Origin: CALCLY01 sp900552775
GTDB lineage: Bacteria; Bacillota; Clostridia; UMGS1883; UMGS1540
NCBI GenBank assembly: GCA_937966555.1
Contig: CALCLY010000025.1
Coordinates: forward strand, 1 to 64,000
Reading direction: 5' to 3'
Length of the DNA stretch: 64,000 bases
Positions 8,431-16,300 of this stretch are shown one piece after another. The notes under the pieces are model-generated. The model saw nothing but the letters and a program-made list of their open reading frames with translations, did no database searches and was not told the DNA's origin. Position 1 is the first letter of the stretch; the number at the start of each line of letters is the position of its first letter. Made by a program: the position numbers and the translations under genes.

Positions 8431-9519
8431 ATGCTGAATATATTATATCTGATAAATTATGCCGGCAAGGCGGGAACGGAAAAATACGTGTATAACCTTG
8501 CTAAAACTTTCGACGGCAAAAAGGCAAAATGTTTTTTTGCATATAACGAAGAAGGACTTTTGAGCGAACAGATTAAAGAGCTCAAAATACCGTGCGTTAA
8601 AATTCCGATGAAGGGTCCGTTTGATTTGGCGGCGGCAAAGAAAATTTCGGATTACTGTAACGAAAATAACATAGACGTTATCCATACGCAGTATCCGAGA
8701 GAGAATTACATTGCTATTTTGTCAAAGCTTTTCGGCTGCCGTGCGAGAGTGATTTACACATGCCATCTCACGTATTATCCGCCGAAAATATGGAATTTCA
8801 CAAACAAAATTATGATGCGCCACGATGACAGGATTATTGCCGTCTGCAACTGCGGAAAACGCATTTTGTGTGAAATCGGCGCACCTGAAAATAAAATCGA
8901 CGTTATTTTTAACGGTATTGACACGCCGCAGCGCGGAGAAAAAAACGATAAAATAAAAAAAGAACTCGGATTAAGCGAAGACACGTTTGTAATAACAACG
9001 CTTGCAAGACACAATAAGGAAAAAGGGCTGCCGTATCTTGTGCGCTCGATGAAACGGCTTTCAGAGAAAACGGACATGCCTTTTGCGTGTATCATAGCCG
9101 GTGACGGACCGCTTTTTGAAGAGACAAAGCAGTGCATAAAAGACTGCGGAGCGGAAAATTATGTTTTTGCCTTGGGCTTTCGCCGCGACACGGATGATAT
9201 TTTGTCCGGAAGCGATATTTTCGTAAACAGCGCAAGCGGAAATGAGGCGCTGAGCTTTGCGATACTTGAAGCCATGGGGCACGCTTTGCCGGTAATAGCA
9301 ACGGACATAGGCGGCAATCCCGATATCGTAAACCCCGAAAATTCGTGCGGAGAGCTTGTGCCTTACGGGGATGAAGAAAAAATGGCTGACGCCGTGCTGC
9401 GTATGATGAATGACAAAGACTATTACCAAAAGTGTTCGGACGGAGCTTTCAAAGCGGTTTCAACGGTGTTTAACCTGCCGAAGCTTCTCAATGATACGTT
9501 TAAAGAATACATTTTTTAA
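8431..9519 (+). CDS. Glycosyltransferase family 4
   Basis: A 362-residue GT-B fold transferase, probably using a nucleotide sugar to build a cell-surface glycan or glycolipid. The N-terminal Rossmann domain starts NILYLINYAGKAGTEKYVYNL. The linker has FNGIDTP near 165, typical of GT4. The C-terminal donor domain has ARHNKEKGLPYLVRSM near 195, IAGDGPL near 223 and the signature SGNEALSFAILEAMGHALPV with the E-x7-E glutamates near 270. No membrane segment is seen. It is first in a run with a CBM9-like gene 12 nt downstream. Acceptor and donor are unknown. Confidence 0.88.
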   Translation: MLNILYLINYAGKAGTEKYVYNLAKTFDGKKAKCFFAYNEEGLLSEQIKELKIPCVKIPMKGPFDLAAAKKISDYCNENNIDVIHTQYPRENYIAILSKLFGCRARVIYTCHLTYYPPKIWNFTNKIMMRHDDRIIAVCNCGKRILCEIGAPENKIDVIFNGIDTPQRGEKNDKIKKELGLSEDTFVITTLARHNKEKGLPYLVRSMKRLSEKTDMPFACIIAGDGPLFEETKQCIKDCGAENYVFALGFRRDTDDILSGSDIFVNSASGNEALSFAILEAMGHALPVIATDIGGNPDIVNPENSCGELVPYGDEEKMADAVLRMMNDKDYYQKCSDGAFKAVSTVFNLPKLLNDTFKEYIF

Positions 9520-9531
9520 GGAGAAAATTTT

Positions 9532-10140
9532 ATGAAGGAATATTTTATTAAAAAAAGAAACTATACGCCCGATGTGTGGAACGAGATAGAGCCCGCAAAA
9601 ATAGACAGCAACAAATGGCTTCCGGCAGGACCGCCCGCCGAGGCAAAGGTTTTTTACGACGGCGAAAACCTCTATATCAGATATGAGGTGAAGGAAAACA
9701 GCGTGACGATACGCGCGAAAAAGATGCACGACCCCGTGTATCAGGACAGCTGCGCCGAATTTTTTATGCGCCCGGCAAAAGATAAGAGATATTTGAATTT
9801 TGAGACAAATGCCGTGGGCACAATGCTTCTCGGTCTCGGAGAAACGGGAGAGGGAAGAGAGCGCATTGAGCAGGATCCGTCTATATTTGAAATGAAACCT
9901 TCAATCAAAAATCCCGATGAATTTAAAGGTGATAAATGGACGCTGGAATACAAAATTCCGTTTTCATTTCTGAGAAAAATTTACGGAGATTTTGATGTTT
10001 CCGACGGATTTTACGGTAATTTCTTCAAATGCGGAGACAAAACGCCTCAGGAACACTATGCTTCGTGGAATGAAATCGAAAGCTGTGAAATCAATTTTCA
10101 CAAGCCTGAATTTTTCGGAAAGCTGGTATTTGAAGTATAA
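9532..10140 (+). CDS. CBM9-like carbohydrate-binding protein
   Basis: A 202-residue protein resembling the family 9 carbohydrate-binding module / DOMON-like fold. Recognisable parts are FYDGENLYIRYEVKENSV near 42, the QDSCAEFFMRP strand near 66, YLNFETNAVGT near 86 and KWTLEYKIPFSFL near 130. It has no signal peptide and no catalytic domain, so it seems to be a stand-alone cytosolic domain, which is common for this group in Clostridia. The ligand is unknown. Its stop codon shares one base with the start of the next gene (TAATG), implying coupled translation with the QueT-like transporter. Confidence 0.75.
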   Translation: MKEYFIKKRNYTPDVWNEIEPAKIDSNKWLPAGPPAEAKVFYDGENLYIRYEVKENSVTIRAKKMHDPVYQDSCAEFFMRPAKDKRYLNFETNAVGTMLLGLGETGEGRERIEQDPSIFEMKPSIKNPDEFKGDKWTLEYKIPFSFLRKIYGDFDVSDGFYGNFFKCGDKTPQEHYASWNEIESCEINFHKPEFFGKLVFEV

Positions 10141-10643
10141 TGAAAGACAATTTTATTAAAAAGACAGCACTTTCGGGTGTTGTGGCGGCAATTTATGTTG
10201 TTATAACATTTGCGCTGGCGCCGATAAGCTTCGGCGCGGTGCAGTGCAGACTGAGCGAGGCTCTCTGCGCGCTTCCCCTTATATGGCCCGAAGGCGTATG
10301 GGGAGTGTCCCTGGGGTGCCTTCTGGCAAACCTTTATTCGGGGAGTATTATAGACATTGTTTTCGGAACTGCCGCCACGCTTATTGCCGCGGTGCTTACA
10401 TACAAAACAAGAAAAAAACCGGCTCTCGCAATGCTTTTCCCGGTTATTTTAAACGGAGTTATAGTAGGCGGATATATCGGCCTTTTTATGAACGATACTT
10501 CCATGGCGGTTCCACTTTGTATGATCAGCGTTGCGGCAGGGGAAGCCGTAGCTTGTTACGGAGTCGGTCTTCCGCTTTATTATCTTATAAAAAAGCGTAT
10601 GGGTAAGCCGGAGGATAAAAATGAAACGCAAAAAAACGGATGA
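10140..10643 (+). CDS. QueT-family transporter (probable queuosine-precursor uptake)
   Basis: A 167-residue membrane protein with about five hydrophobic segments and the QueT family signature GAVQCRLSEALCALPLIWPEGVWG near residue 27. Family members are thought to be substrate-binding components of energy-coupling-type importers for queuosine precursors; this is inferred from their association with preQ1 riboswitches elsewhere. Here there is no preQ1 riboswitch: the gene begins inside the stop codon of the CBM9-like gene. It overlaps the MATE gene by 23 nt. Confidence 0.83.
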   Translation: MKDNFIKKTALSGVVAAIYVVITFALAPISFGAVQCRLSEALCALPLIWPEGVWGVSLGCLLANLYSGSIIDIVFGTAATLIAAVLTYKTRKKPALAMLFPVILNGVIVGGYIGLFMNDTSMAVPLCMISVAAGEAVACYGVGLPLYYLIKKRMGKPEDKNETQKNG

Positions 10644-12021
10644 AGCAATGACAGCACAGCTTGAGCACGGGAAAATTCTGCCGCTTATATTCCGCTTGGC
10701 AGTGCCCGCGATAATAGCACAGCTTATTACTTTCCTATATAATATTGTTGACAGAATGTATGTTGCGCGTATAGAAGGCGCCGGCACGGAGGCTTTGGCG
10801 GCTTTGGGAATTGTTTTGCCGATAACGCTTATTATCCAGGCGCTTTCAAGCCTTATAGGCATAGGCGGCTCTCCGCGCGCCGGAATAAAGCTCGGCGAAG
10901 GGAATGACGGCGAAGCCAACATAATATTCAATAACGCTTTTGTTTTGCTTGTAACGGTAGGTGTTATAACGGAAGTTTTGACGGCGATTTTTGCAAAACC
11001 GCTTGTGGTGCTGTTCGGCTGTCCGCCGACTGCCGTTGAGTATGCATCGTCATACTTGCGGATTTATGCTTACGGCACCGTTTTTGTGATGCTGGCTCAG
11101 GGGCTGAATCCTTTTATTCTGACACAGGGGTATTCGTTTTTTGCAATGGGCTCGGTTTTGACGGGCGCCGTGATAAATATAGTACTGGATCCGATTTTTA
11201 TATTTGCGCTCGGAATGGGTGTGCGCGGCTCGGCTCTTGCCACGGTAATCTCGCAGCTTGTTTCGTGCATCGTTATAACTCTTTTCTTTTTCTCAAAAAA
11301 GAGTATATTTAAGTTTAAAAAAAGCGACATGCGTCTTTCGCGTGCCGTGGTACTGAGTATTGTTTCTTTGGGATTTACGCCGTTTTTCATGACACTTACG
11401 GAGTGCGCCGTGCAGATTGTTTTTAATATCTGCTTAAACCGCACCACGGGCGGTAACAAGGACTATACCGCAGCGCTTACGGTTATGCTGAGCGCACTGC
11501 AGCTTATAATGATGCCTTTAAACGGACTCGGAAACGGATTGCAGCCGTTTGTAAGCTTCAATTACGGCAGAGGAAACGCGGAGCGGCTCAGAAAAGGCAT
11601 AAAGTACACAACTTTAATAGCGTTTGCGTTCTGCATCTGCGCTTGGGGAGTGTCTGTGGCAAACCCGGTAATGTATGCAAAGCTTTTTGCCGCCGATGAA
11701 TCGGTTACGGAAATTGTCAAAAAATACGGGCCGATGTTTCTGATGGGCTCTATCATGTTTTTTGTGCAGATGACGCTGCAAAATATAAACGTGGCGCTGG
11801 GTCAGGCAAAGTCGGCGCTTTTTCTCGCCACAATAAGAAAAGTTATTCTGCTTATTCCTCTTTGCTTTGTGTTTTCGCATTTTATGGGTTTTAAAGGCGT
11901 TTATCTTTCGGAGGGAATAGCGGATCTTGCGGCAGGCATTATAACCGCTGCCGTAATATTTACAACTTTTCCGAATATTTTTGCCGAGCGTGAAGCGAAA
12001 GTGAAAGATTTGAACAGATAA
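10621..12021 (+). CDS. MATE family multidrug efflux transporter
   Basis: A 466-residue inner-membrane antiporter with 12 predicted helices in two pseudo-symmetric halves. The first half begins LEHGKILPLIFRLAVPAIIAQL with the YNIVDRMYVARI motif near 40; the second has GLGNGLQPFVSFNYGRGN near 305. Proteins of this family export drugs or metabolites with Na+ or H+. The start is supported by GGAGG upstream of the ATG, inside the 3' end of queT. The bidirectional-looking hairpin at 12047-12072 may end this transcript. Substrate is unknown. Confidence 0.93.
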   Translation: MKRKKTDEAMTAQLEHGKILPLIFRLAVPAIIAQLITFLYNIVDRMYVARIEGAGTEALAALGIVLPITLIIQALSSLIGIGGSPRAGIKLGEGNDGEANIIFNNAFVLLVTVGVITEVLTAIFAKPLVVLFGCPPTAVEYASSYLRIYAYGTVFVMLAQGLNPFILTQGYSFFAMGSVLTGAVINIVLDPIFIFALGMGVRGSALATVISQLVSCIVITLFFFSKKSIFKFKKSDMRLSRAVVLSIVSLGFTPFFMTLTECAVQIVFNICLNRTTGGNKDYTAALTVMLSALQLIMMPLNGLGNGLQPFVSFNYGRGNAERLRKGIKYTTLIAFAFCICAWGVSVANPVMYAKLFAADESVTEIVKKYGPMFLMGSIMFFVQMTLQNINVALGQAKSALFLATIRKVILLIPLCFVFSHFMGFKGVYLSEGIADLAAGIITAAVIFTTFPNIFAEREAKVKDLNR

Positions 12022-12046
12022 CTTATAAGATGTAAAATAAAAAATA

Positions 12047-12072
12047 AAAAACCGCTTGAAACCAAGCGGTTT
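12047..12072 (-). terminator. Rho-independent terminator of tRNA-Pro
   Basis: Arms AAACCGCTTG and CAAGCGGTTT around a short loop, followed on the minus strand by a T-rich tail, directly downstream of the tRNA CCA end. It may also terminate the convergent MATE transcript, although the T tail on the plus strand is short. Confidence 0.75.
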
Positions 12073-12073
12073 G

Positions 12074-12150
12074 TGGTCGGGAATACAGGATTTGAACCTG
12101 CGGCCTCATCGTCCCGAACGATGCGCGCTACCAAACTGCGCTAATTCCCG
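12074..12150 (-). tRNA. tRNA-Pro (anticodon CGG)
   Basis: The minus strand folds as a complete cloverleaf. The acceptor starts CGGGAAT and pairs with ATTCCCG, followed by an encoded ACCA end. The anticodon stem CATCG/CGATG closes the loop TTCGGGA, giving anticodon CGG, which reads CCG codons. The D arm (GCGC...GCGC) and T arm (GCAGGTTCAAATCCTGT) are normal. A consensus promoter lies at 12171-12199 and a terminator at 12047-12072, so it is a single-gene unit. Confidence 0.96.
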
Positions 12151-12170
12151 TTTTTTTCATCAGCTTTATA

Positions 12171-12199
12171 ATTATAACATTATTTTTATCATATGTCAA
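12171..12199 (-). promoter_or_regulatory. Consensus promoter for tRNA-Pro
   Basis: Minus strand TTGACA, 17 nt, TATAAT, ending about 20 nt upstream of the tRNA 5' end. Perfect consensus hexamers, as expected for stable RNA. Confidence 0.85.
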
Positions 12200-12247
12200 G
12201 GAAAAATTAAAAAACAGTGAAAAATTCTTTTAAAGCTTCGGGTTTGT

Positions 12248-13405
12248 TTAATATTCGCAGCGATCGAGAATCCCTGTAATTTTAGCAATGGCTATTCCGT
12301 AATTTGTAATGGGAACGCCCGCTTCTTTCGCTGCGGCAAATCTTGCTTTGACCTCATTGTCGCGCAGCATACATGCTCCGCAGTGGATAATCAGAGAAAA
12401 ATCCGACAAATTTTCCGGGAAGCCCGTTCCCGAAGTGAATTGAAACGCAGGGTTTTCTCCGGTGTATTTGCGTATCATATTAGGCAGCTTTACGGTTCCG
12501 ATGTCGTTGCACTGCCTTTTGTGCGTGCAGCCTTCGGAAATCAAGATTTTGTCGCTGCTTTTGAGTTTACCGAGTTTTTCAGCACCTGCAATGCATGCGT
12601 CAAAATCAGCTTTTTTCTTTGCGTATAAAATTGAAAAAGATGTAAGGCGTATATCTTCCGGCAGTGCGGCGGAGACTTCGGAAAATGCCTGGCTGTCCGT
12701 TATAACAAGATCGGGAGCTTTTTTCAGAGAATTTAAGGTTTCCGGAAGATTTTGCGGTACGGTACAGAGCGCCTGTGCCTTTAAATCCAGAATTTCTCTC
12801 AAAACCTGCTGCTGAGGGAGAATTATGCGTCCTTTCGGAGCGGCTTCGTCCATCGGCATCACAAGAATCACGGTGTCTCCTTCGTTAACCGTTCCCGAAA
12901 GCAGCGGCTTTTCCGGGGCAGGCTTTAAAGACGCGAGTGCTTCCAAAACCTTGTCGGTGTTTTTTCCTTCGGAGGCGTTTATGTAAAGCCTGCCGTCTTT
13001 AAATTCCGTGCATTCATCGCTTTTGTTAAAAACGGTTATATAAGGAACACCTCTTTTTTTGAGCTGATCTTCTATATCGGATTCAAGCGGAGTTACGCCG
13101 TCTTTGGCAACGCATAAAACTATTGCCATATCGCATTTTTTTATGATATCGAGCGTTTTTTTGATTCGTTTTTCACCCAAAGCCCCGCAGTCGTCAAGCC
13201 CCGGTGTGTCGATAAGCATAACAGGACCCAGCGGCAGTATTTCCATGGATTTATACACGGGGTCCGTTGTGGTTCCGGCAACGGGGGAAACGATTGCAAT
13301 ATCCTGCGATGTGAGTTTATTTATAAGCGTTGATTTGCCGCTGTTTCGTTTTCCGAAAATACCTATATGCAGTCTTGAAGCTGAGGGAGTGTCGGAAAGT
13401 CCCAT
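12248..13405 (-). CDS. hydF: [FeFe]-hydrogenase H-cluster maturation GTPase HydF
   Basis: HydF is the GTPase scaffold on which the 2Fe subcluster of [FeFe]-hydrogenase is assembled before transfer to HydA. The 385-residue protein has an N-terminal Era-like G domain: P-loop GKRNSGKSTLIN near 18, DTPGLDD near 65, NKSD near 125. A dimerisation domain and a C-terminal cluster-binding domain follow, with CTHKRQ near 297 and the HCGAC motif near 350, the Cys/His ligands typical of HydF. It lies 11 nt downstream of hydG. HydE and the hydrogenase itself are not in this window. Confidence 0.95.
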   Translation of the reverse strand: MGLSDTPSASRLHIGIFGKRNSGKSTLINKLTSQDIAIVSPVAGTTTDPVYKSMEILPLGPVMLIDTPGLDDCGALGEKRIKKTLDIIKKCDMAIVLCVAKDGVTPLESDIEDQLKKRGVPYITVFNKSDECTEFKDGRLYINASEGKNTDKVLEALASLKPAPEKPLLSGTVNEGDTVILVMPMDEAAPKGRIILPQQQVLREILDLKAQALCTVPQNLPETLNSLKKAPDLVITDSQAFSEVSAALPEDIRLTSFSILYAKKKADFDACIAGAEKLGKLKSSDKILISEGCTHKRQCNDIGTVKLPNMIRKYTGENPAFQFTSGTGFPENLSDFSLIIHCGACMLRDNEVKARFAAAKEAGVPITNYGIAIAKITGILDRCEY

Positions 13406-13416
13406 TTGCGTTCCTC

Positions 13417-14862
13417 CTAAAATCTGAAATCTCTTTCGCCGTTTTTGACGCGTTTTACGTATTCTGACGCAAGAGCTCTTGTTTTTTCGTTCGGTATTCT
13501 GTGAAGTTCGCTTTCTATAAGCTTGTTTCCGGTTTCTTTTGTTTCATCGGACGCATAATCCTGCAAAAACTCTTCGAGCGTAATAAGCGCGTTCGGGTGG
13601 CAGCAGTTTAAAATCTGCCCGTTTTTGCAAAGAGACATAAACCTGTCTCCGGTTCTGCCTTCTCTGTAACATGCGGTGCAGAACGAAGGAATATATCCGA
13701 GTTTCATAAGCCATGATACAACATCGTCTAAAGTTCTCTGATCGGAAACGTCAAACTGCTCCGTGTCGTGGGGGCGCTCCTCCTCGGTGTAGCCGCCTAC
13801 AGATGTTCTCGAACCGCCGCTTATTTGAGAAATACCGAGTTCAAGTGCTTTTTTGCGTACTGCGCTGCTTTCTCTTGTTGATATTATCATGCCGGTATAC
13901 GGCACGGCAATTCTGATACAGGCAATTATTTTTTCGAATATATCGTCGCTGAGTCCGTTGTCAAATACGTCGGGATCTATATCGTCAGCACGTTTTATTC
14001 TCGGCACGCTTATTGTGTGAGGACCGACTCCGTGTACCGCTTCAAGGTGTTCGGCGTGCATCAAAAGCCCCGCAAATTCATATTTATACTTTTCAAGACC
14101 GAATAAAACACCGAGTCCCACATCGTCAATGCCGCCTTCCATTGCTCTGTCCATAGCCTCCGTGTGGTAATCGTAGTCATGCTTGGGGCCTGTCGGGTGC
14201 AGCTCGAGATAACTTTTTTTGTGATAAGTTTCCTGAAAAAGAATATATGTACCTATGCCGGCTTCTTTAAGTTTTCTGTAATTTTCAACCGTTGTTGCGG
14301 CTATATTTACGTTTACGCGGCGTATCGCACCGTTTTTGTGTTTTATGGAATAAATTGTATTTATGCATTCGAGAATATATTCGATGGGGTTATTTACGGG
14401 GTCTTCGCCGGATTCTATTGCAAGTCTTTTGTGACCCATGTCCTGAAGAGCGATAACCTCATCGCGAACCTCATCCTGAGTGAGTTTTTTTCTCGGAATA
14501 TGCTTGTTTTTCATGTGATACGGACAGTAGACACAGCCGTTTACGCAGTAATTTGAAAGATAGAGAGGGGCAAACATAACTATTCTGTTGCCGTAGAACG
14601 CAAGCTTGATTTCTTTTGCAAGGCGATACATTTCTTCAACCTTTTCGGGAATTTCGCACGCCAGAAGCACAGAGGCTTCCCTGTGCGAAAGACCGGCGCA
14701 GTGATATCCGCCGCCGGCTTTTTTGGGTCTTGCTTTTTCGAGTATTTCGTCAATGAGTTTTACGTTATTTTTGTTTTTTTCCGCGTATTTAATTGTCTCG
14801 AGTATTTCGCCGTCATTTATAAATTCATCGGCTTTGAGCGATTTTGCATCATATACTGCCAT
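13417..14862 (-). CDS. hydG: [FeFe]-hydrogenase H-cluster radical SAM maturase HydG
   Basis: HydG is a radical SAM tyrosine lyase. It cleaves tyrosine to p-cresol and dehydroglycine, which becomes the CO and CN ligands delivered as an Fe(CO)2(CN)-cysteine synthon. The radical SAM motif C-V-N-G-C-V-Y-C (CX3CX2C) lies near residue 95. The second, C-terminal cluster site is FCTACYREGRTGDRFM near 393 with LNCC further on. I chose the ATG at 14862, giving 481 residues: GAAAGGA lies just upstream and family members start there. A longer frame reaching 14916 has no support. The gene follows the small TM1266-type gene by 13 nt. Confidence 0.95.
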   Translation of the reverse strand: MAVYDAKSLKADEFINDGEILETIKYAEKNKNNVKLIDEILEKARPKKAGGGYHCAGLSHREASVLLACEIPEKVEEMYRLAKEIKLAFYGNRIVMFAPLYLSNYCVNGCVYCPYHMKNKHIPRKKLTQDEVRDEVIALQDMGHKRLAIESGEDPVNNPIEYILECINTIYSIKHKNGAIRRVNVNIAATTVENYRKLKEAGIGTYILFQETYHKKSYLELHPTGPKHDYDYHTEAMDRAMEGGIDDVGLGVLFGLEKYKYEFAGLLMHAEHLEAVHGVGPHTISVPRIKRADDIDPDVFDNGLSDDIFEKIIACIRIAVPYTGMIISTRESSAVRKKALELGISQISGGSRTSVGGYTEEERPHDTEQFDVSDQRTLDDVVSWLMKLGYIPSFCTACYREGRTGDRFMSLCKNGQILNCCHPNALITLEEFLQDYASDETKETGNKLIESELHRIPNEKTRALASEYVKRVKNGERDFRF

Positions 14863-14875
14863 ATGCTTTTTCCTT

Positions 14876-15124
14876 TCAGTCTGATATTTTTGAATAAATG
14901 GTTTTTGCGGAAACATCGGGGAGCATTCCTATTCTGCCCGAGACGGAATTTATGATATCATCCGGTGCGTCAAGCACAATGCTCATGACCGATACGCCGC
15001 GCTCTCTGCACGGTATGCCCATTCTGCCGAGAATGTATTTGCTGTAGCTGTGGAGAATGTCATTTATTTTTGAGGCGGAATTCAAATCCTCTACTACTAT
15101 TCCCAAAAGTGCAATTCTGTTCAT
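14876..15124 (-). CDS. TM1266-type iron-only hydrogenase system regulator (ACT-like)
   Basis: An 82-residue small protein with an ACT/ferredoxin-like alpha-beta pattern (NRIALLGIVVED, then SKYILGRMGIPCRERGVSVMSIVLDAP and IGMLPDVSAKTIYSKI). It matches the TM1266 family, annotated as a putative iron-only hydrogenase system regulator and often found next to hydE, hydF and hydG. The chosen ATG at 15124 is preceded by AAAGGAG at 15130-15136. That ribosome binding site overlaps the stop codon of the leader ORF at 15136-15189. Biochemical role unproven. Confidence 0.85.
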   Translation of the reverse strand: MNRIALLGIVVEDLNSASKINDILHSYSKYILGRMGIPCRERGVSVMSIVLDAPDDIINSVSGRIGMLPDVSAKTIYSKISD

Positions 15125-15135
15125 TTTTTCTCCTT

Positions 15136-15189
15136 TCAAAAAAAAGCCATACCGCAAAAGGGCACGACTTTAAAACACCTGCATGTCAT
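15136..15189 (-). CDS. Cys-rich 17-residue leader peptide of the hydG operon (predicted)
   Basis: A short ORF encoding MTCRCFKVVPFCGMAFF, with three cysteines in 17 codons. AAAGGG lies 7 nt upstream of its ATG at ideal spacing. Its TGA overlaps the AAAGGAG of the downstream regulator gene, so a terminating ribosome would sit on that site. The same RNA forms a hairpin (AUAC...GUAU and AAAGGGCA/UGCCCUUU) that covers the leader's own ribosome binding site, followed by a run of eight U. This arrangement resembles amino-acid-dependent attenuation or translational coupling. I infer it is translated; no homologue is known to me. Confidence 0.5.
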   Translation of the reverse strand: MTCRCFKVVPFCGMAFF

Positions 15190-15212
15190 ATTTATGCCCT
15201 TTCGTATCAGAA
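15138..15212 (-). promoter_or_regulatory. Leader hairpin of the hydrogenase-maturation operon
   Basis: On the minus strand GATACGAAAGGGCAT pairs with TGCCCTTTTGCGGTAT: an 8-bp inner stem, a small internal loop and a 4-bp outer stem, then TTTTTTTT. It looks like a terminator with a large coding loop. It contains the start and most of the Cys-rich leader ORF and could act as an attenuator. It does not match a riboswitch class I can name. Confidence 0.5.
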
Positions 15213-15253
15213 ATTATCTTTTACGTCAGAAACCGTATTTATTCGTTATTTAT

Positions 15254-15282
15254 ATTTTATCATACAAATAAAGCGTTGTCAA
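15254..15282 (-). promoter_or_regulatory. Promoter of the hydrogenase-maturation operon
   Basis: Minus strand TTGACA, 17 nt, TAAAAT. It would start a transcript near 15247 with a leader of about 120 nt before the TM1266-type gene, enough for the leader ORF and hairpin. Confidence 0.75.
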
Positions 15283-15321
15283 TGTTTATATTTTATAAGC
15301 AGTACATATTTATTTAAAAGA

Positions 15322-15658
15322 GGGCGAGTAAGTCTGTAAGCCGAGTTCTGTCTTGAGCAATCATCTATCTACGCCGTACATTGCTGCACGCCTTTAGCCG
15401 CCAAGGCGGGAGAGCGTCGGGCAGACTTAATTCTCCGCATTATGGCGTTGCTCCGGGTGGGGTTTACACGGCCGGTACGTCTCCGTACCGCCGGTGAGCT
15501 CTTACCTCGCCTTTCCATCCTTACCCTTGCGGGCGGTTGTTTTCTGTTGCACTATCCTTAGAGTCGCCTCCACCGGACGTTATCCGGCACCCTTGCCCTA
15601 TGGAGCTCGGACTTTCCTCGTCGAACTTCGTTCGCCGCGATTGCCCGGCTTACTCGCC
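15322..15658 (-). ncRNA. rnpB: RNase P RNA (class A)
   Basis: The catalytic RNA of RNase P, which trims the 5' leader of pre-tRNAs. On the minus strand the 337-nt sequence starts GGCGAGTAAG and ends CTTACTCGCC, forming P1. Conserved blocks are in order: GAGGAAAGTCCGAGCTCC near the 5' end, ACAGAAA, AAGGGTAAGGATGGAAAGGC, TAAACCCCACCCGG and the 3' ACAGAACTCGGCTTA. This last element pairs with the 5' region as P4. A consensus promoter lies at 15665-15693. Confidence 0.96.
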
Positions 15659-15664
15659 GTATAT

Positions 15665-15693
15665 ATTTTAACATAAAAGCCGGCGCTTGTCAA
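15665..15693 (-). promoter_or_regulatory. Consensus promoter for rnpB
   Basis: Minus strand TTGACA, 17 nt, TAAAAT, placing the transcription start within a few nt of the RNase P RNA 5' end. Confidence 0.82.
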
Positions 15694-15719
15694 TTTTTTT
15701 GAAAAAATTAAAAAAACTC

Positions 15720-15748
15720 TTGAAATTTACCTGAATATATGCTATATT
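15720..15748 (+). promoter_or_regulatory. Promoter for rplS
   Basis: TTGAAA, 17 nt, TATATT. The predicted start near 15756 precedes the L19 leader stem and the rplS gene. Confidence 0.65.
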
Positions 15749-15764
15749 ATTATATTGTAATAAT

Positions 15765-15798
15765 GAATGTTCCGCTGATACAGCTGTCAAGAACATTC
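15765..15798 (+). promoter_or_regulatory. Candidate L19 (rplS) leader stem
   Basis: GAATGTTC (15765-15772) and GAACATTC (15791-15798) form a perfect 8-bp stem in the 5' UTR of rplS. It resembles the L19 leader of Bacillota, in which the ribosomal protein is thought to repress its own mRNA. The match is by position and shape only. Confidence 0.5.
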
Positions 15799-15823
15799 TG
15801 TAAGGAAGGGAGGGCGTAATATA

Positions 15824-16165
15824 GTGGATATATTAAGCGCCGTTACAAAGGATCAGCTGAGAAATGATTTGCCGGAGCTCCGCATAGGTGACACTCTTAA
15901 GGTTTACCTCAAGGTTAAAGAGGGTAACCGCGAGAGAACACAGCTTTTTGAGGGAACTCTCATTGCTAAAAAGCACGGCGGAATCAGCGAGACAATCACC
16001 GTAAGACGTATTGCTTCGGGCGTTGGAGTTGAAAAGGTTTTCCCCGTAAACTCGCCTAATATCGAGAAAATCGAAGTTACACGTCACGGTAAAGTCAGAA
16101 GAGCTAAGCTTTACTATCTCAGAGACAGAGTCGGAAAAGCTGCCAAGGTTAAGGAATTACTTTAA
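15824..16165 (+). CDS. rplS: 50S ribosomal protein L19
   Basis: L19 sits at the 30S-50S interface of the ribosome. The 113-residue protein has the family core FRIGDTLKVYLKVKEGNR-like segment near 25, QLFEGTLIAKKHGGISETITVRRIASGVGVEKVFP, and the C-terminal SPNIEKIEVTRHGKVRRAKLYYLRD. It starts with GTG at 15824, behind GGAAGGGAGGG; no nearby ATG fits. It is followed by a long hairpin (16200-16253), then lepB and rbgA, a common neighbourhood. Confidence 0.97.
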   Translation: MDILSAVTKDQLRNDLPELRIGDTLKVYLKVKEGNRERTQLFEGTLIAKKHGGISETITVRRIASGVGVEKVFPVNSPNIEKIEVTRHGKVRRAKLYYLRDRVGKAAKVKELL

Positions 16166-16199
16166 TGTAAAAGCGGTTCGCATGTGTGCAAACCGTGAA

Positions 16200-16253
16200 A
16201 AGACAAACGGGAATGTGAAAAAATTTATTGTTTTTTTGCTTCCCTTTTGTCTT
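16200..16253 (+). terminator. Long hairpin after rplS, probable terminator
   Basis: AAGACAAA-C-GGGAA pairs with TTCCC-T-TTTGTCTT, 13 base pairs around a loop of about 26 nt. The T-rich tail is weak, so it may be a partial terminator or an mRNA 3' end stabiliser between rplS and lepB. Confidence 0.5.
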
Positions 16254-16300
16254 ATTGTCTCATTTAGTCATTTTTCATATGTGGAAAGGACGATGTGTTT

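Noticed and set aside
10100..10140. preQ1 riboswitch before the QueT-like gene
   Set aside because: The gene begins inside the preceding stop codon and the upstream sequence is coding; there is no room for the aptamer.
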